A stretch of DNA of 64,000 bases from Bacteroidota bacterium. Lineage in GTDB: Bacteria > Bacteroidota > Ignavibacteria > Tepidaquicellales > Tepidaquicellaceae. The DNA lies in NCBI GenBank assembly GCA_018266875.1, contig JAFDZR010000025.1, positions 1 through 64,000 of the forward strand, read 5' to 3'. Below the pieces are notes generated by a model. It ran no database searches. It had not been told where the DNA came from and worked only from the letters and a program-made list of their open reading frames with translations. Both the position numbers and the translations under genes were made by a program. This document shows, in pieces, positions 35,657 to 45,019 of this stretch; position 1 is the first letter of the stretch; every line of letters begins with the position of its first letter.

Positions 35657-38014
35657 TTATTGTTTTGCCATTGCAACTTTAAATCTCTCATCGGGTGTGA
35701 TAAGATGATCGAAATCATCTTTTTCAAGATCGATCTGAACCCATTTTACTTCTCCCGAGAATTTATTACCTGTTGAACTGTAATCGGGGGAAACAGGGGA
35801 GCCGCTGTCATTTCCAACATCACAGGTTTCATCACCGGAGAATGACAACGGAACAGTATATTCAACCCGTCCTTCACCTGATTTTTTACCGTCAATGTAC
35901 AGCTCTGCTGTTCCGCCTTTTCCGATACCTCCGCCGTCATATCTGAATTCCATTCTCACCTGATGTTCGCCGGCGGGAATTTTTTCCGATGATTCTGCAA
36001 AGAATAATTTAATGCCGAAATAATTATAGCAGTATTTCAGCCTGCCTTCAAATGCATATAAGGTCCATCCGTTAATGCTCCCGCCCTGAGAAATGATTAC
36101 TCCCTCTGCGCCGGAATCCGGAACAACGATTTCCGCTGTTACTGAATGTGATTTATTTTTAATTCCTACAACACTGTTCTCAGACAGCCGTCCCATTCCT
36201 GAAAACAGTAACTGTGTATTCCCTTTTATTAACTGCGGTCTGCCGGCAGTAGCAGGATTGAACCTCTCAATTCTTCTGTCATCAAGCGGAAGTACATTAT
36301 ATTTTACCGCTTCGATCAGCCACAAACGCTGTAAATCCTTCAGCTTCTCAGGATTTTCCTTTGAAAGATCTTTGGATTGTGTCCAGTCATCGGGTCCGTA
36401 AAGTTCCCACTTATCATCATCAAATGGCGGCAGAGGTTCGGTGATCCACGGAGTGTTGTGTCTTGTAACGGCTGTCCAGCCTTTATGGTAAATGCCGCGG
36501 TTACAGAACATTTCAAAATACTGAGTCTCATGAACATCAGATGCCTTACCGTCATTAAATGAGTACAGCATACTGTATCCTTCAATCGGTTCCTGCTGAA
36601 CTCCGTTAACAACTCTCGGCTGAGGAATTCCCGCAGCTTCCAGAATGGTAGGCGAGACATCAATAATATGATGAAACTGTGATCTTATTTCTCCTTTAGA
36701 TTTAATTCCTTCCGGCCAGTGAATAATAGCGCCGTTCCTTGTTCCTCCCCAGTGCGAAGCCACCTGTTTAGTCCATTGAAAAGGAGTATCCATAGCATGC
36801 GCCCAGCCGACAGCATAATGATTATAAGCTTTAGGTCCTCCGAAATCATTGATTTTTTCCATCAGAAATTCAGGAGTTTCAAGTGAAATCATTCCGTTCA
36901 GAGTTGTCATTTCGTTGAAACATCCGTTGGGAGTTCCTTCTCCTGATGCGCCGTTATCACCAACAATATAGTAAATAAGAGTATTGTCCATGATCTCAAG
37001 TTCCTCAAGAGTATCAAATAAACGACCAACATGATGATCGGTATGTTCCATAAATCCTGCATACACTTCCATTTGTCTTGCAAGAATTGGTTTCATATTA
37101 TCCGGCATACTGTCCCAAGCTGGAATTTCCTTTGGTCTTTCAGTCAGTACGGCATCTTTGGGAATGACTCCCGCTTTTTTCTGTCTTTCAAAAATTATTT
37201 CTCTGAGTTTATCCCATCCCATATCAAACTTCCCTTTGTATTTTTCAATAAATTCTTTCGGCGCTTGATGAGGAGCATGAGTAGCGCCGGGAGCGAAATA
37301 CATGAAGAATGGCTTATCAGGGATAAGAGCTTTCTGCTGTTTTACCCAGCTGATCGCTTTGTTTGTCATATCTTCCGTAAAGTGGTAACCTTCTTCAGGA
37401 GTTTTTTCCTGTTCGATCGGAGTTGTTCCCTCATAGATCGCAGGGTAAAACTGGTTGGTTTCCCCGCCTATGAATCCGTAAAAATATTCAAATCCACCGC
37501 CGCCTGTTGGCCACTGATCAAACGGTCCCATCGGACTTGATTCCCATACGGGAACTTCATGGCATTTCCCGAACTGAGCGGTTGAATAACCGTTAAGTTT
37601 AAGAGTCAAGGGTAACGGTGATTTGCTTTTCGGAATTACGGAGCTGTAACCCGGAGCGGAAGTCGCTAATTCGGTGATACCTCCCATGCAAACGGAATGG
37701 TGATTTCTTCCTGTGAGCAGTGCAGCTCTTGTCGGGGAGCATAAAGCGGTAGTATGAAAACGGTTGTATTTCAATCCTCCGTCTGCGAGCTTTTCAGCAT
37801 TTGGAGTATTGATGACACCTCCGAAAGCGCTGGAAGCTGCAAAGCCTGCATCATCTATCAGAACGATAAGAACATTCGGAGCATTTTCAGGCGGCCGTAA
37901 CTGTGTAATAGGAGGAAATTTTGTCTCAGGATCTTTTGCGTCAAATGTAGTCAGTCCTACAAATTTTTTTTCAATAACCGGAAGTATTTCTCTTCCAATT
38001 TTATTTTTTTCCAT
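35657..38014 (-). CDS. arylsulfatase without signal peptide (copy 1)
   Basis: 785 residues from the ATG at 38014; a longer frame with 25 extra residues (from 38089) is AT-rich and lacks homology, so I reject it. This is a type I sulfatase: Cys92 in LCSPTRAALLTGR is the formylglycine site (C-x-P-x-R). NVLIVLIDDAGF supplies the Asp-Asp calcium ligands, GKCHEVP the Lys-x-His pair, and YYIVGDNGASGEG the metal-binding DNG. The C-terminal ~200 residues form a lectin-like domain (WTLYAFEGRLKYCYNYFG) seen in 750-800-residue bacterial arylsulfatases. No signal peptide is present, so it acts in the cytoplasm or leaves by another route. It hydrolyses sulfate esters; the substrate is unknown. Maturation probably depends on the anSME at 42792. 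Confidence 0.9.
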   Translation of the reverse strand: MEKNKIGREILPVIEKKFVGLTTFDAKDPETKFPPITQLRPPENAPNVLIVLIDDAGFAASSAFGGVINTPNAEKLADGGLKYNRFHTTALCSPTRAALLTGRNHHSVCMGGITELATSAPGYSSVIPKSKSPLPLTLKLNGYSTAQFGKCHEVPVWESSPMGPFDQWPTGGGGFEYFYGFIGGETNQFYPAIYEGTTPIEQEKTPEEGYHFTEDMTNKAISWVKQQKALIPDKPFFMYFAPGATHAPHQAPKEFIEKYKGKFDMGWDKLREIIFERQKKAGVIPKDAVLTERPKEIPAWDSMPDNMKPILARQMEVYAGFMEHTDHHVGRLFDTLEELEIMDNTLIYYIVGDNGASGEGTPNGCFNEMTTLNGMISLETPEFLMEKINDFGGPKAYNHYAVGWAHAMDTPFQWTKQVASHWGGTRNGAIIHWPEGIKSKGEIRSQFHHIIDVSPTILEAAGIPQPRVVNGVQQEPIEGYSMLYSFNDGKASDVHETQYFEMFCNRGIYHKGWTAVTRHNTPWITEPLPPFDDDKWELYGPDDWTQSKDLSKENPEKLKDLQRLWLIEAVKYNVLPLDDRRIERFNPATAGRPQLIKGNTQLLFSGMGRLSENSVVGIKNKSHSVTAEIVVPDSGAEGVIISQGGSINGWTLYAFEGRLKYCYNYFGIKLFFAESSEKIPAGEHQVRMEFRYDGGGIGKGGTAELYIDGKKSGEGRVEYTVPLSFSGDETCDVGNDSGSPVSPDYSSTGNKFSGEVKWVQIDLEKDDFDHLITPDERFKVAMAKQ

Positions 38015-38396
38015 GATTTGCTTTGTTTTTAAATTTAAAGATATGTTAAATTGGAATACAAAATTTTTTACAGAAAATATATCCGTCAATAATTTATGAA
38101 AAAGAACAATGGTATATTTTCTTTAACTGGTTAGTTATAGATATTCAAAAAAATAATCTGGAAAAAATTGAATTAAAATTTACCCGTAAATTATTTCAAA
38201 TCATTAATAATAAACCGGATTTTCCGATTTTCACAGAATTCCTTAAATTGCTGAATACAAAATTAAAAATAAGTTTTAATACATTCTATGGGAATTTATT
38301 ACTCCTGCTGATAAAATTATAAAAAAACTCCTTCCCGGTAAAAAAAGGAAGGAGTCAGTGAGTATATAATTGGAATTAATTACAATTAAAATTGAT
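38015..38396. other. intergenic region between two arylsulfatase genes
   Basis: The 382-bp gap holds the terminator of the second sulfatase (38321-38355) and, by position, the promoter of the first (minus strand). It is very A/T-rich and has no open frame of note. Confidence 0.5.
38321..38355 (-). terminator. rho-independent terminator of arylsulfatase 2
   Basis: On the minus strand: ACTCCTTCC, loop, GGAAGGAGT, then a run of T's (complement of 38321-38327). It lies 40 nt after the stop of the sulfatase gene. Confidence 0.85.
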
Positions 38397-40751
38397 CTAT
38401 TGTCTTGCCATTATGGCTTTTAAAGCAGCTTCGTCATCTTTTATTAGTTCACCGCTTACATCAATAACAACTTTATATATTTTCCCGGTAAATTCAAAGG
38501 GAGGATTGTAGTCCTGTATAGTAGGAGATCCGGGATCACAGCCCACTGATGCCCCTGCTCCAAGTCCAAGTGAAAGAGGAATTGTATAAGGAAAATCAGT
38601 CTGGGCTTCAAGTTTTCCGTCAATATAAAGCTGCGCCGTTCCGGGAGAGCCTTTACCTTTTGTAAAATCAGGTTTGCCGGTTACCTCGAACTCAAATCTG
38701 AATTCATGTCTTCCTTCAGGAATGTCATTTTTCGAAGCAAGATGAAAATATTCAGCTGCAACATAATTATATGCGTAACGAAGTTTTTTATCTTTAATGT
38801 AAAATGTAAATCCTCCGTCTACGCCGCCCATGCAGAAAAGTACTCCTTCAGCTCCGCCTTTCGGAATTTCAGCAACTGCAGTAATTGTATGCGTTCTGTT
38901 AAGAACATTTACAGATGCATTCCCGGGAATTACCTGTGTTCCGGGATAATAAGTGTAAGATTCCTTCTGACCTGCAATCTGCGGTCTGGGATCTGCAAAT
39001 CTCAGAACTCCTCTGCCGTCAACAGGCAGTACATTATACTTACCGGCTTCAACATACCACTGTGCGATCATTTCAATCAGTTTGGGTTTATTTTCTGCAG
39101 CAATATTATGATTCTCGGCAAAATCTTTTTCAATGTGATATAATTCCCAGTTATTTGCATCGAGTTCAGTCAGCTTAGCTGCATCTATTGGATCGCCAAA
39201 AGGTCTTCCTGCCTCTGTAAAAGAAGTGCCCGGCCATGGACAGACAGCTCTCCATCCGTTCCAGTAAATGGAGCGGTGTCCCATCATTTCAAAATACTGA
39301 ACCTGATGTTTGCTTTCCTCATCTTTTTTATCAAAAACATGAGCGAAGCTTTTTCCTTCTATAGGTGACTGGGTTGTGCCTTTTATTACGGTCGGCGGAT
39401 CAATTCCAAGCGCTTCAAGAACGGTCGGAACCATATCAATTGCATGAGCATACTGAGTCCTTACTTCTCCTTTTGATTTTATACCTTTAGGCCAGTGTAC
39501 GATAAAAGGATCACTTATACCGCCTCTGTAGGTTTCGCGTTTCCATCTCCGGAAAGGAGTATTACCTGCAAAAGTCCAGCCCCAGGCGTAGTGATTAAAA
39601 TATTTCGGTCCGCCAATGTCATTAATTGCCGCCAGGTTTTGTTCAAGATCATCCGGCACATTATTAAAGAATTTATTTTCATTTACAGAACCGGTTGGAC
39701 CTCCTTCAGAGCTTGCTCCGTTATCTGAAATGAACATAATGAGTGTATTATCCCATTCTCCTATATCCTTAAGGAACTGGAACAGTCTTCCGTAATGATA
39801 ATCAGTATGTTCAAGAAATCCGGCGAATACTTCCATCATTCTTGCATAAAGTTTCTTTTCATCTGATGAAAGGGAATCCCATTCCTGAACGTCCGGATCA
39901 TGTCTTGAAAGTTCAGCGTCTTTAGGAATAATTCCAAGTTCTTTTTGTCTTGCGAACACTTTTTTTCTGTAAGCATCCCATCCGTCATCAAACTGACCTT
40001 TGTATTTATCAGCCCATTCTTTAGGAACGTGATGCGGAGCGTGCATTGCGCCGGGACAGAAATACATAAAGAATGGTTTATTCGGCGCGATCTGTTTTGC
40101 ATCTGCAATAAATCCAATTGCTTTATCGGTAATGTCTTCTGTGAGGTGATATCCTTCTTCAGGGGATTTCGGAGGTTCTACCTGATGATTGTCATAGACT
40201 AGTTCAGGATAGTACTGATGAGTATCTCCGCCGAGGAATCCGTAATATCTTTCAAATCCTCTGCCGAGCGGCCATCTGTCATAAGGTCCTGCTGCGGAAT
40301 TCTGTTCAGCAGGTGTTAGATGCCATTTTCCCAGAGCATAAGTATTGTAACCGTTCTGTAAAAGTATTTCAGATAAAAATCCGTTCTCAAATGGTATATA
40401 ACCGTTTCCGCCCGGATAACCTGTGGATCCTTCGGTAATGCATGACATAGCATTGGAATGATGGTTCCTGCCGGTAAGTATACATGAACGGGTAGGGGAG
40501 CATAGAGCCGTAGTATGCATATTGTTAAAAGACAGTCCTTCCTTTGCTAACATATCAAGATTCGGAGTTCTGATCGGACTTCCGTAACATCCGAGCTGTC
40601 CGAATCCGGTATCATCCTGAACAATGAATATAACATTCGGTGCTCCGTCTTTTGCGCGGTTTGGTTCAGGCCATGCAGGAGATGACTGATCAAAAGTTCT
40701 TCCTATCACACCGGAAAAAGCAGTTCCCGGTTTGTATTCTTTTAGTGACAT
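38397..40751 (-). CDS. arylsulfatase without signal peptide (copy 2)
   Basis: 784 residues, paralogous to the previous gene over its full length. Formylglycine site Cys84 in LCSPTRSCILTGR; NVIFIVQDDTGFG for the Asp pair; ALGKWHLTP with the standard Lys-Trp-His; DNTLIMFISDNGASSEG for the DNG metal site; and THQYYPE, FFMYFCPGAMHAPHH as in copy 1. The C-terminal lectin-like region contains DGGFTFYIKDKKLRYAYNY. Like copy 1 it has no signal peptide (starts MSLKEYKPGTAFSG). The two sulfatases have separate terminators, so they are separate units. Both need a Cys-to-formylglycine modification, for which anSME is encoded nearby. Confidence 0.92.
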   Translation of the reverse strand: MSLKEYKPGTAFSGVIGRTFDQSSPAWPEPNRAKDGAPNVIFIVQDDTGFGQLGCYGSPIRTPNLDMLAKEGLSFNNMHTTALCSPTRSCILTGRNHHSNAMSCITEGSTGYPGGNGYIPFENGFLSEILLQNGYNTYALGKWHLTPAEQNSAAGPYDRWPLGRGFERYYGFLGGDTHQYYPELVYDNHQVEPPKSPEEGYHLTEDITDKAIGFIADAKQIAPNKPFFMYFCPGAMHAPHHVPKEWADKYKGQFDDGWDAYRKKVFARQKELGIIPKDAELSRHDPDVQEWDSLSSDEKKLYARMMEVFAGFLEHTDYHYGRLFQFLKDIGEWDNTLIMFISDNGASSEGGPTGSVNENKFFNNVPDDLEQNLAAINDIGGPKYFNHYAWGWTFAGNTPFRRWKRETYRGGISDPFIVHWPKGIKSKGEVRTQYAHAIDMVPTVLEALGIDPPTVIKGTTQSPIEGKSFAHVFDKKDEESKHQVQYFEMMGHRSIYWNGWRAVCPWPGTSFTEAGRPFGDPIDAAKLTELDANNWELYHIEKDFAENHNIAAENKPKLIEMIAQWYVEAGKYNVLPVDGRGVLRFADPRPQIAGQKESYTYYPGTQVIPGNASVNVLNRTHTITAVAEIPKGGAEGVLFCMGGVDGGFTFYIKDKKLRYAYNYVAAEYFHLASKNDIPEGRHEFRFEFEVTGKPDFTKGKGSPGTAQLYIDGKLEAQTDFPYTIPLSLGLGAGASVGCDPGSPTIQDYNPPFEFTGKIYKVVIDVSGELIKDDEAALKAIMARQ

Positions 40752-40865
40752 TTTATTCCTTTTTTAGTTAAATTAAAATTAAATAAATGAGTTTTTTGAA
40801 TTATGAATATTTATTTCATCCCGGTAAACAATCCCGGTTAAAGAATTTTATTAATGTAATTCAAA

Positions 40866-41282
40866 CTACTGTCTGAAAAATGCCGCAAGTAAAAGTAAAA
40901 AGGACAGGAGCAGCATCAGCATAGCCAGAACAGGCGTAAATGAAATTTTGATCTTTGAATATGATTCTCTGAGTGATTTCATATCGGTTCTGTACTGGAT
41001 CAAAGCAAACAATAATCCGAGAAATCCAAAAAGTATAAGTATCATTCCAAGATCCCTGGAGGAAATCATGGACTTCTGAAGATCTTCAATACTTGCGGTT
41101 TTTCTGATCTCCTGAAAAAATTTATAGATAGTAAAACCGAAAGAAGTCAGTGAAGTTGAAGTTCTTACCCATGCCATCAGAGTGCGGTCATTCGCAAGGG
41201 CAGTCCGCTGATAAGCCAGATTTGTTCTTTCCTCTGCAAGTTCATTGGAGTCTTTCTTTGGATGATTTTGTTCAGAGAACAT
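40866..41282 (-). CDS. DUF202 (YidH-like) membrane protein
   Basis: A 138-residue protein. The family motif is clear: RTNLAYQRTALANDRTLMAWVRTSTSLTSFGF, i.e. an acidic-basic N-terminal helix with R-T-x-L-A-x-x-R-T, then three TM segments (about 43-60, 78-98 and 115-137). DUF202 proteins are small inner-membrane proteins of unknown function. It is 114 nt upstream of arylsulfatase 2 on the same strand and divergent from the porin gene. Confidence 0.88.
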   Translation of the reverse strand: MFSEQNHPKKDSNELAEERTNLAYQRTALANDRTLMAWVRTSTSLTSFGFTIYKFFQEIRKTASIEDLQKSMISSRDLGMILILFGFLGLLFALIQYRTDMKSLRESYSKIKISFTPVLAMLMLLLSFLLLLAAFFRQ

Positions 41283-41406
41283 TGGTTTTAAAAAAAAATC
41301 TTTAATAATTATATTAATAAATATTGAACTTTAAAAGTCTAAAATTGAAATTATTTTTTAATTTAATTTTTCAGTGGAATTATTGATATTGATTGAAATC
41401 AATAAA

Positions 41407-42741
41407 ATGAGAATAATTTTTTCCGCAGTATTTTTCTTCATACTTTTCATTATTTCTAAACCGTCAGATTCTTTTTCTCAGAATTTCAGGAAAGAACCGC
41501 AAAAAGATATTCAGAGTGACACAGTAGGATTTAAAAGTCCTGATTCAGTTATCGTCAAAGTTAAGGAAATTGATTCTGTATCTGTCGTCAAGAAAAAAAT
41601 GTACAGCATAAAAAAAGATTCATTAATAAATAAAGAAAAGCATCCGCAGGATAATAAGGGCAAAGGAGGTTTTTATTTTGTATCAGGTAACAAAAAATCG
41701 GATTACAGGATACTCGGCTCTATAAGGATCTTCGGGTCATATGATATAAACGGGTTAAGAGGCGGAACATCTTTCAGTCTTTCCGATATTCCCGTAGGCG
41801 ATTCACGTAATACGGAAAATACTTTTTTTATGACGGCTAATATTTCAAGAATAGGAATAGAAACCAATCATTATACCAGCATAGGAAAGATATTCATGAA
41901 GCTTGAATCTGATTTTAACGGCAGCAGCAGTCTTTTCAGGATACGGCATGCATTCGGTCAGTCTGAGAATTTTCTTGCCGGGCAGACATGGACGGTATTC
42001 AGTGATGTAGAATCCCTGCCTAATACAGTGGATCTGGAAGGACCGCCTACTGCAGTTTCTTTAAGGACTGTTCAGATTAGATACTATAAGGATTTTAAAA
42101 ACAAATTTTATTTTAAAGCCTCTTTTGAAGCTCCGAGAGTAAGCATTAACGTTCCTGATTCTTTAAATCTAGAGCCTGTTTCACAGAAATTTCCCGATGT
42201 TGCCGTAAGTTTAAGAAAAAAATTCAAAGGTTTTGATATCTCGGCAGCTGGAGTCCTGAAATCAATTACCGTAAGGGACCTTACAGGAGAGCTCGGATCA
42301 CTTACAGGCTGGGGAGGTCTTTTGAGCGGCAAGTTTAAGCTGTTCAGTAATTTCTCGTTCAGTTACCAGGGAGTGATCGGAAGCGGTATTTCCTCATATC
42401 TTAATATCTCTGACAATAATACCAATGATGTCCTTCTGAATACTCAGGATGGAAAATACGAGCTTACGGAATCATTAGGCGGATATGTTTCTTTGAGCAG
42501 AAAACTGCTTAGAGGGCTGATAGATCTAAATATTGTTTACGGACAGTTAAGCTATAAAATGAAAGATTATTTCTCCGATGATGCTTTTGAGTTCGGTCAG
42601 TATTTTGCTTTCAATGCTTTTCTCATTACAAAGGAAGAATTCAAATTAGGATTCGAATATACATATGGTTTTAAGAGAACCAAAAGCAAACAGTCTGCAA
42701 ATGCCAACAGGCTTGCTTTTACATTTTATTATGATTTCTAG
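41407..42741 (+). CDS. DcaP-like outer membrane porin
   Basis: 444 residues from the ATG at 41407, which gives a proper signal peptide (MRIIFSAVFFFILFIISKPS, ending DSFSQ); the GTG at 41374 adds only a non-signal extension. After a Lys-rich linker (residues about 25-90) the barrel starts with DYRILGSIRIFGSYDINGLRG. The DcaP-type LAGQTWTVFSDVESLPNTVD motif follows (Gly-x-Trp with a long aspartate/asparagine loop), and the protein ends in amphipathic strands and Phe (FTFYYDF). DcaP-like porins take up anionic or aromatic small molecules, which would suit aryl sulfates processed by the neighbouring sulfatases (inference). Confidence 0.82.
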   Translation: MRIIFSAVFFFILFIISKPSDSFSQNFRKEPQKDIQSDTVGFKSPDSVIVKVKEIDSVSVVKKKMYSIKKDSLINKEKHPQDNKGKGGFYFVSGNKKSDYRILGSIRIFGSYDINGLRGGTSFSLSDIPVGDSRNTENTFFMTANISRIGIETNHYTSIGKIFMKLESDFNGSSSLFRIRHAFGQSENFLAGQTWTVFSDVESLPNTVDLEGPPTAVSLRTVQIRYYKDFKNKFYFKASFEAPRVSINVPDSLNLEPVSQKFPDVAVSLRKKFKGFDISAAGVLKSITVRDLTGELGSLTGWGGLLSGKFKLFSNFSFSYQGVIGSGISSYLNISDNNTNDVLLNTQDGKYELTESLGGYVSLSRKLLRGLIDLNIVYGQLSYKMKDYFSDDAFEFGQYFAFNAFLITKEEFKLGFEYTYGFKRTKSKQSANANRLAFTFYYDF

Positions 42742-42791
42742 AAAGTGATTTAATGCAAGTAAAGAATTCTGTCCGGAAGATAAATTATATG

Positions 42792-43997
42792 TTACTGATT
42801 CCGACTGATCGTAAAATCTTTTTCTCTGTAATATTTTACAATATCCGAAGGCGCCTGATCCATCATTAATTTATTTACCATAAATTCCATTGGTTCCTTT
42901 ATGTGTCTGAAGAATTTCAGATATCCGGCGCATAAATAATTTAGACCATCTTCGCCTTCCGGTGTCCTGATGAATCTGTTCTTAGGGCATTCGCCGTGAC
43001 AGGCAAACAGCACATCACATTTTCTGCAGTAATCAGGAAGCGTATCTGATTTGTCATTCCCGAATTTGATCTGTTTGTCTGACAATATCATTTCAGTCAT
43101 TTCTTTTTCCAGAATATTTCCGAGAAGATATTTCGGTTCGACAAAATGATCGCAGCTGTAAAAATCTCCGTTATGTTCGAGAGCTGCAGCCATCCCGCAC
43201 TTTTCCAGAAAAATGCACATTGAAGGAGGCATACCGTACCATGATGCAAGTGCCGCGTCAAACATCTGCACATACATTTCACCGACATCATTCCTTACCC
43301 ATTCGTCAAAAATTTTTATTAGGAAATTTCCCCACTGCTCTGCTGTTACTGATCTTTGCGTTACTTCGTTTCCTTCCTGAAATCCGGTTTCGTTTTTTCT
43401 TTCGACTATCGGAATAAACTGAATAAATGAGACTTTGAGTTCATCTCTGAAAAATCTGTATATCTCAAGAGGATAGCCGGCATTTGCCGCATGAACAGTC
43501 GTAAGAATATTGAAATCAACGCCGTGTTTCTTCATTAATTCAGCTGCGGATATTACTTTGTCAAAAGTACCGTGTCCACCTTTGTCTACTCTGTAAAAAT
43601 CATGCAGCTCCCTGGTGCCGTCTATGCTGAGTCCGATCAGAAAATTATTTTCCCTGAAAAATCTGCACCATTTATCATTGATGAGAATCCCGTTTGTCTG
43701 CATTGTATTAGACACGCTCATTCCCGGGGCTTTATATCTGTTCTGAAGTTCGATTGCCCTTTTAAAAAAATCAACACCCATAAGCGTCGGCTCGCCGCCC
43801 TGCCAGGATACTGTAACTTCAGGTAAATTCTGAGACTGTAATAACTGCCTGATATATTCTTCAAGTAATTCATCAGCCATTCTGAACCTGCTGCCGGGAT
43901 ACAGCATTTCCTTTGAAAGAAAGAAACAGTATTTACAGTCGAGATTACAGACTGCGCCTGTTGGTTTTGCCAGAACGTGAAAATACTTTGTGTGCAT
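42792..43997 (-). CDS. anaerobic sulfatase-maturating enzyme (radical SAM/SPASM)
   Basis: A 401-residue radical SAM protein. The N-terminal cluster motif CNLDCKYC (Cys17, Cys21, Cys24) binds the SAM [4Fe-4S] cluster. VTVSWQGGEPTLMG and NTMQTNGILIN follow as in anSME. The C-terminal SPASM region has the Cys-rich pattern CIFLEKCGMAAALEHNGDFY, then CDHF, and CRKCDVLFACHGECPKNRF. anSME converts the active-site Cys (or Ser) of sulfatases to formylglycine without oxygen. Two Cys-type sulfatases lie 2-7 kb away, giving a physically linked substrate-enzyme set. It is convergent with the porin gene and 79 nt from a minus-strand barrel gene on its upstream side. Confidence 0.93.
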   Translation of the reverse strand: MHTKYFHVLAKPTGAVCNLDCKYCFFLSKEMLYPGSRFRMADELLEEYIRQLLQSQNLPEVTVSWQGGEPTLMGVDFFKRAIELQNRYKAPGMSVSNTMQTNGILINDKWCRFFRENNFLIGLSIDGTRELHDFYRVDKGGHGTFDKVISAAELMKKHGVDFNILTTVHAANAGYPLEIYRFFRDELKVSFIQFIPIVERKNETGFQEGNEVTQRSVTAEQWGNFLIKIFDEWVRNDVGEMYVQMFDAALASWYGMPPSMCIFLEKCGMAAALEHNGDFYSCDHFVEPKYLLGNILEKEMTEMILSDKQIKFGNDKSDTLPDYCRKCDVLFACHGECPKNRFIRTPEGEDGLNYLCAGYLKFFRHIKEPMEFMVNKLMMDQAPSDIVKYYREKDFTISRNQ

Positions 43998-44022
43998 ATA
44001 ATATTTTATATAAAGCTGAAAT

Positions 44023-44054
44023 AAAAAAACCGTGTTCTAAATTAAACACGGTTT
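44023..44054 (-). terminator. rho-independent terminator of barrel protein gene
   Basis: AAACCGTGTT at 44027-44036 pairs with AACACGGTTT at 44045-44054, loop of 8. On the minus strand the stem is followed by a T-run (complement of 44023-44029), just downstream of the stop at 44077. Confidence 0.88.
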
Positions 44055-44076
44055 ATAAATTCATTTTAAAACTAAA

Positions 44077-44751
44077 CTATCTTCTAACCTTGGATTTGTT
44101 TCCTCCGAAGCTGATCACCAGCGCTCCTCCGAGTCCGAACTGGTACATGGATGATTCGGAAGTCAAGCCAGCTCCGGTACCGCCTGTGCCAAGATAAAAT
44201 CCGCCGTTGATTGACTGAACGGCAGACAGCAGCTGCGCATGCAGCTTTAATCCGACATTCTTGGAAAAATTAAATTCAGCTCCGGCCCTTCCGCCCCAGG
44301 CAAATTTTGTAACTGATGATTCCGAACCGGGAAGGGGATCTTTGTTTGTCATTATTGCTACACCCAGCATTAAACCTCCGTAAAGGGAAACAATTGACTT
44401 TGGAACGGGAAAGTACTTGTTGCCTGCAAGCATAATAAAATTGCTGCCGAGTCCGTAAGTTTTTGTAGTATCATTTCCGGTATTATAACTGACATCAAAA
44501 TCAGTATCCATTCTGTGATAGAGAAGTTCAATGCCGTATGTAGGTCTTGCAATATACTCAATCCCTGCACCCCACTGATAACCGCCTTTGATGGTGCCTC
44601 TGAAGTAATTGTTGCCGTTGGTAATCGCTTCAATATTATCATCGAAATTATAAGCGGAATAAAGATTAAGTCTGGCTTGCTGAGCCCGGGAATATTCCGT
44701 GAATCCAAATACTATTGCGATCAGAATTACCAGATAGAAAATTTTTTTCAT
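44077..44751 (-). CDS. outer membrane beta-barrel protein
   Basis: A 224-residue protein with signal peptide ending SRAQ (residue 24). The mature protein alternates amphipathic strands: RGTIKGGYQWGAGIEYIAR, YGIELLYHRMDTDFDV, IVSLYGGLMLGVAIM, AWGGRAGAEFNFSKNVGLKL and a final YQFGLGGALVISFGG, typical of an eight-stranded OmpA/OmpX- or PorT-like barrel. It ends KSKVRR rather than Phe, so the last strand is internal. It is a single-gene unit with its own terminator; the function is unknown. Confidence 0.8.
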   Translation of the reverse strand: MKKIFYLVILIAIVFGFTEYSRAQQARLNLYSAYNFDDNIEAITNGNNYFRGTIKGGYQWGAGIEYIARPTYGIELLYHRMDTDFDVSYNTGNDTTKTYGLGSNFIMLAGNKYFPVPKSIVSLYGGLMLGVAIMTNKDPLPGSESSVTKFAWGGRAGAEFNFSKNVGLKLHAQLLSAVQSINGGFYLGTGGTGAGLTSESSMYQFGLGGALVISFGGNKSKVRR

Positions 44752-45019
44752 TTTGATGAATTTAAATTAATAAATCAGAAAAGTTAATGAATGTTAAAAT
44801 ATAAAATATACAGTAAAATTTAAATAAAAATATTATTGTTTATTGTGAATGCATTTAATCTTAATCTTCCTTTAATTTTCATTAAATGATATTGAACACA
44901 GTCTGCATCAGCACTATTATCCGCATATTTGAAAAATCTCAGGATTATTACAATTAAATTCCTTGTTACTTCCTGCCTATTTAAGTAATTTTATTGTTTT
45001 CAAAATAAAAGTATAATAA

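Noticed and set aside
35657-38089. Longer arylsulfatase 1 from 38089
   Set aside because: The extra 25 residues are unlike the paralogue; the ATG at 38014 matches its length (785 vs 784).
41374-42741. GTG at 41374 for the porin
   Set aside because: The ATG at 41407 gives a standard signal peptide directly.
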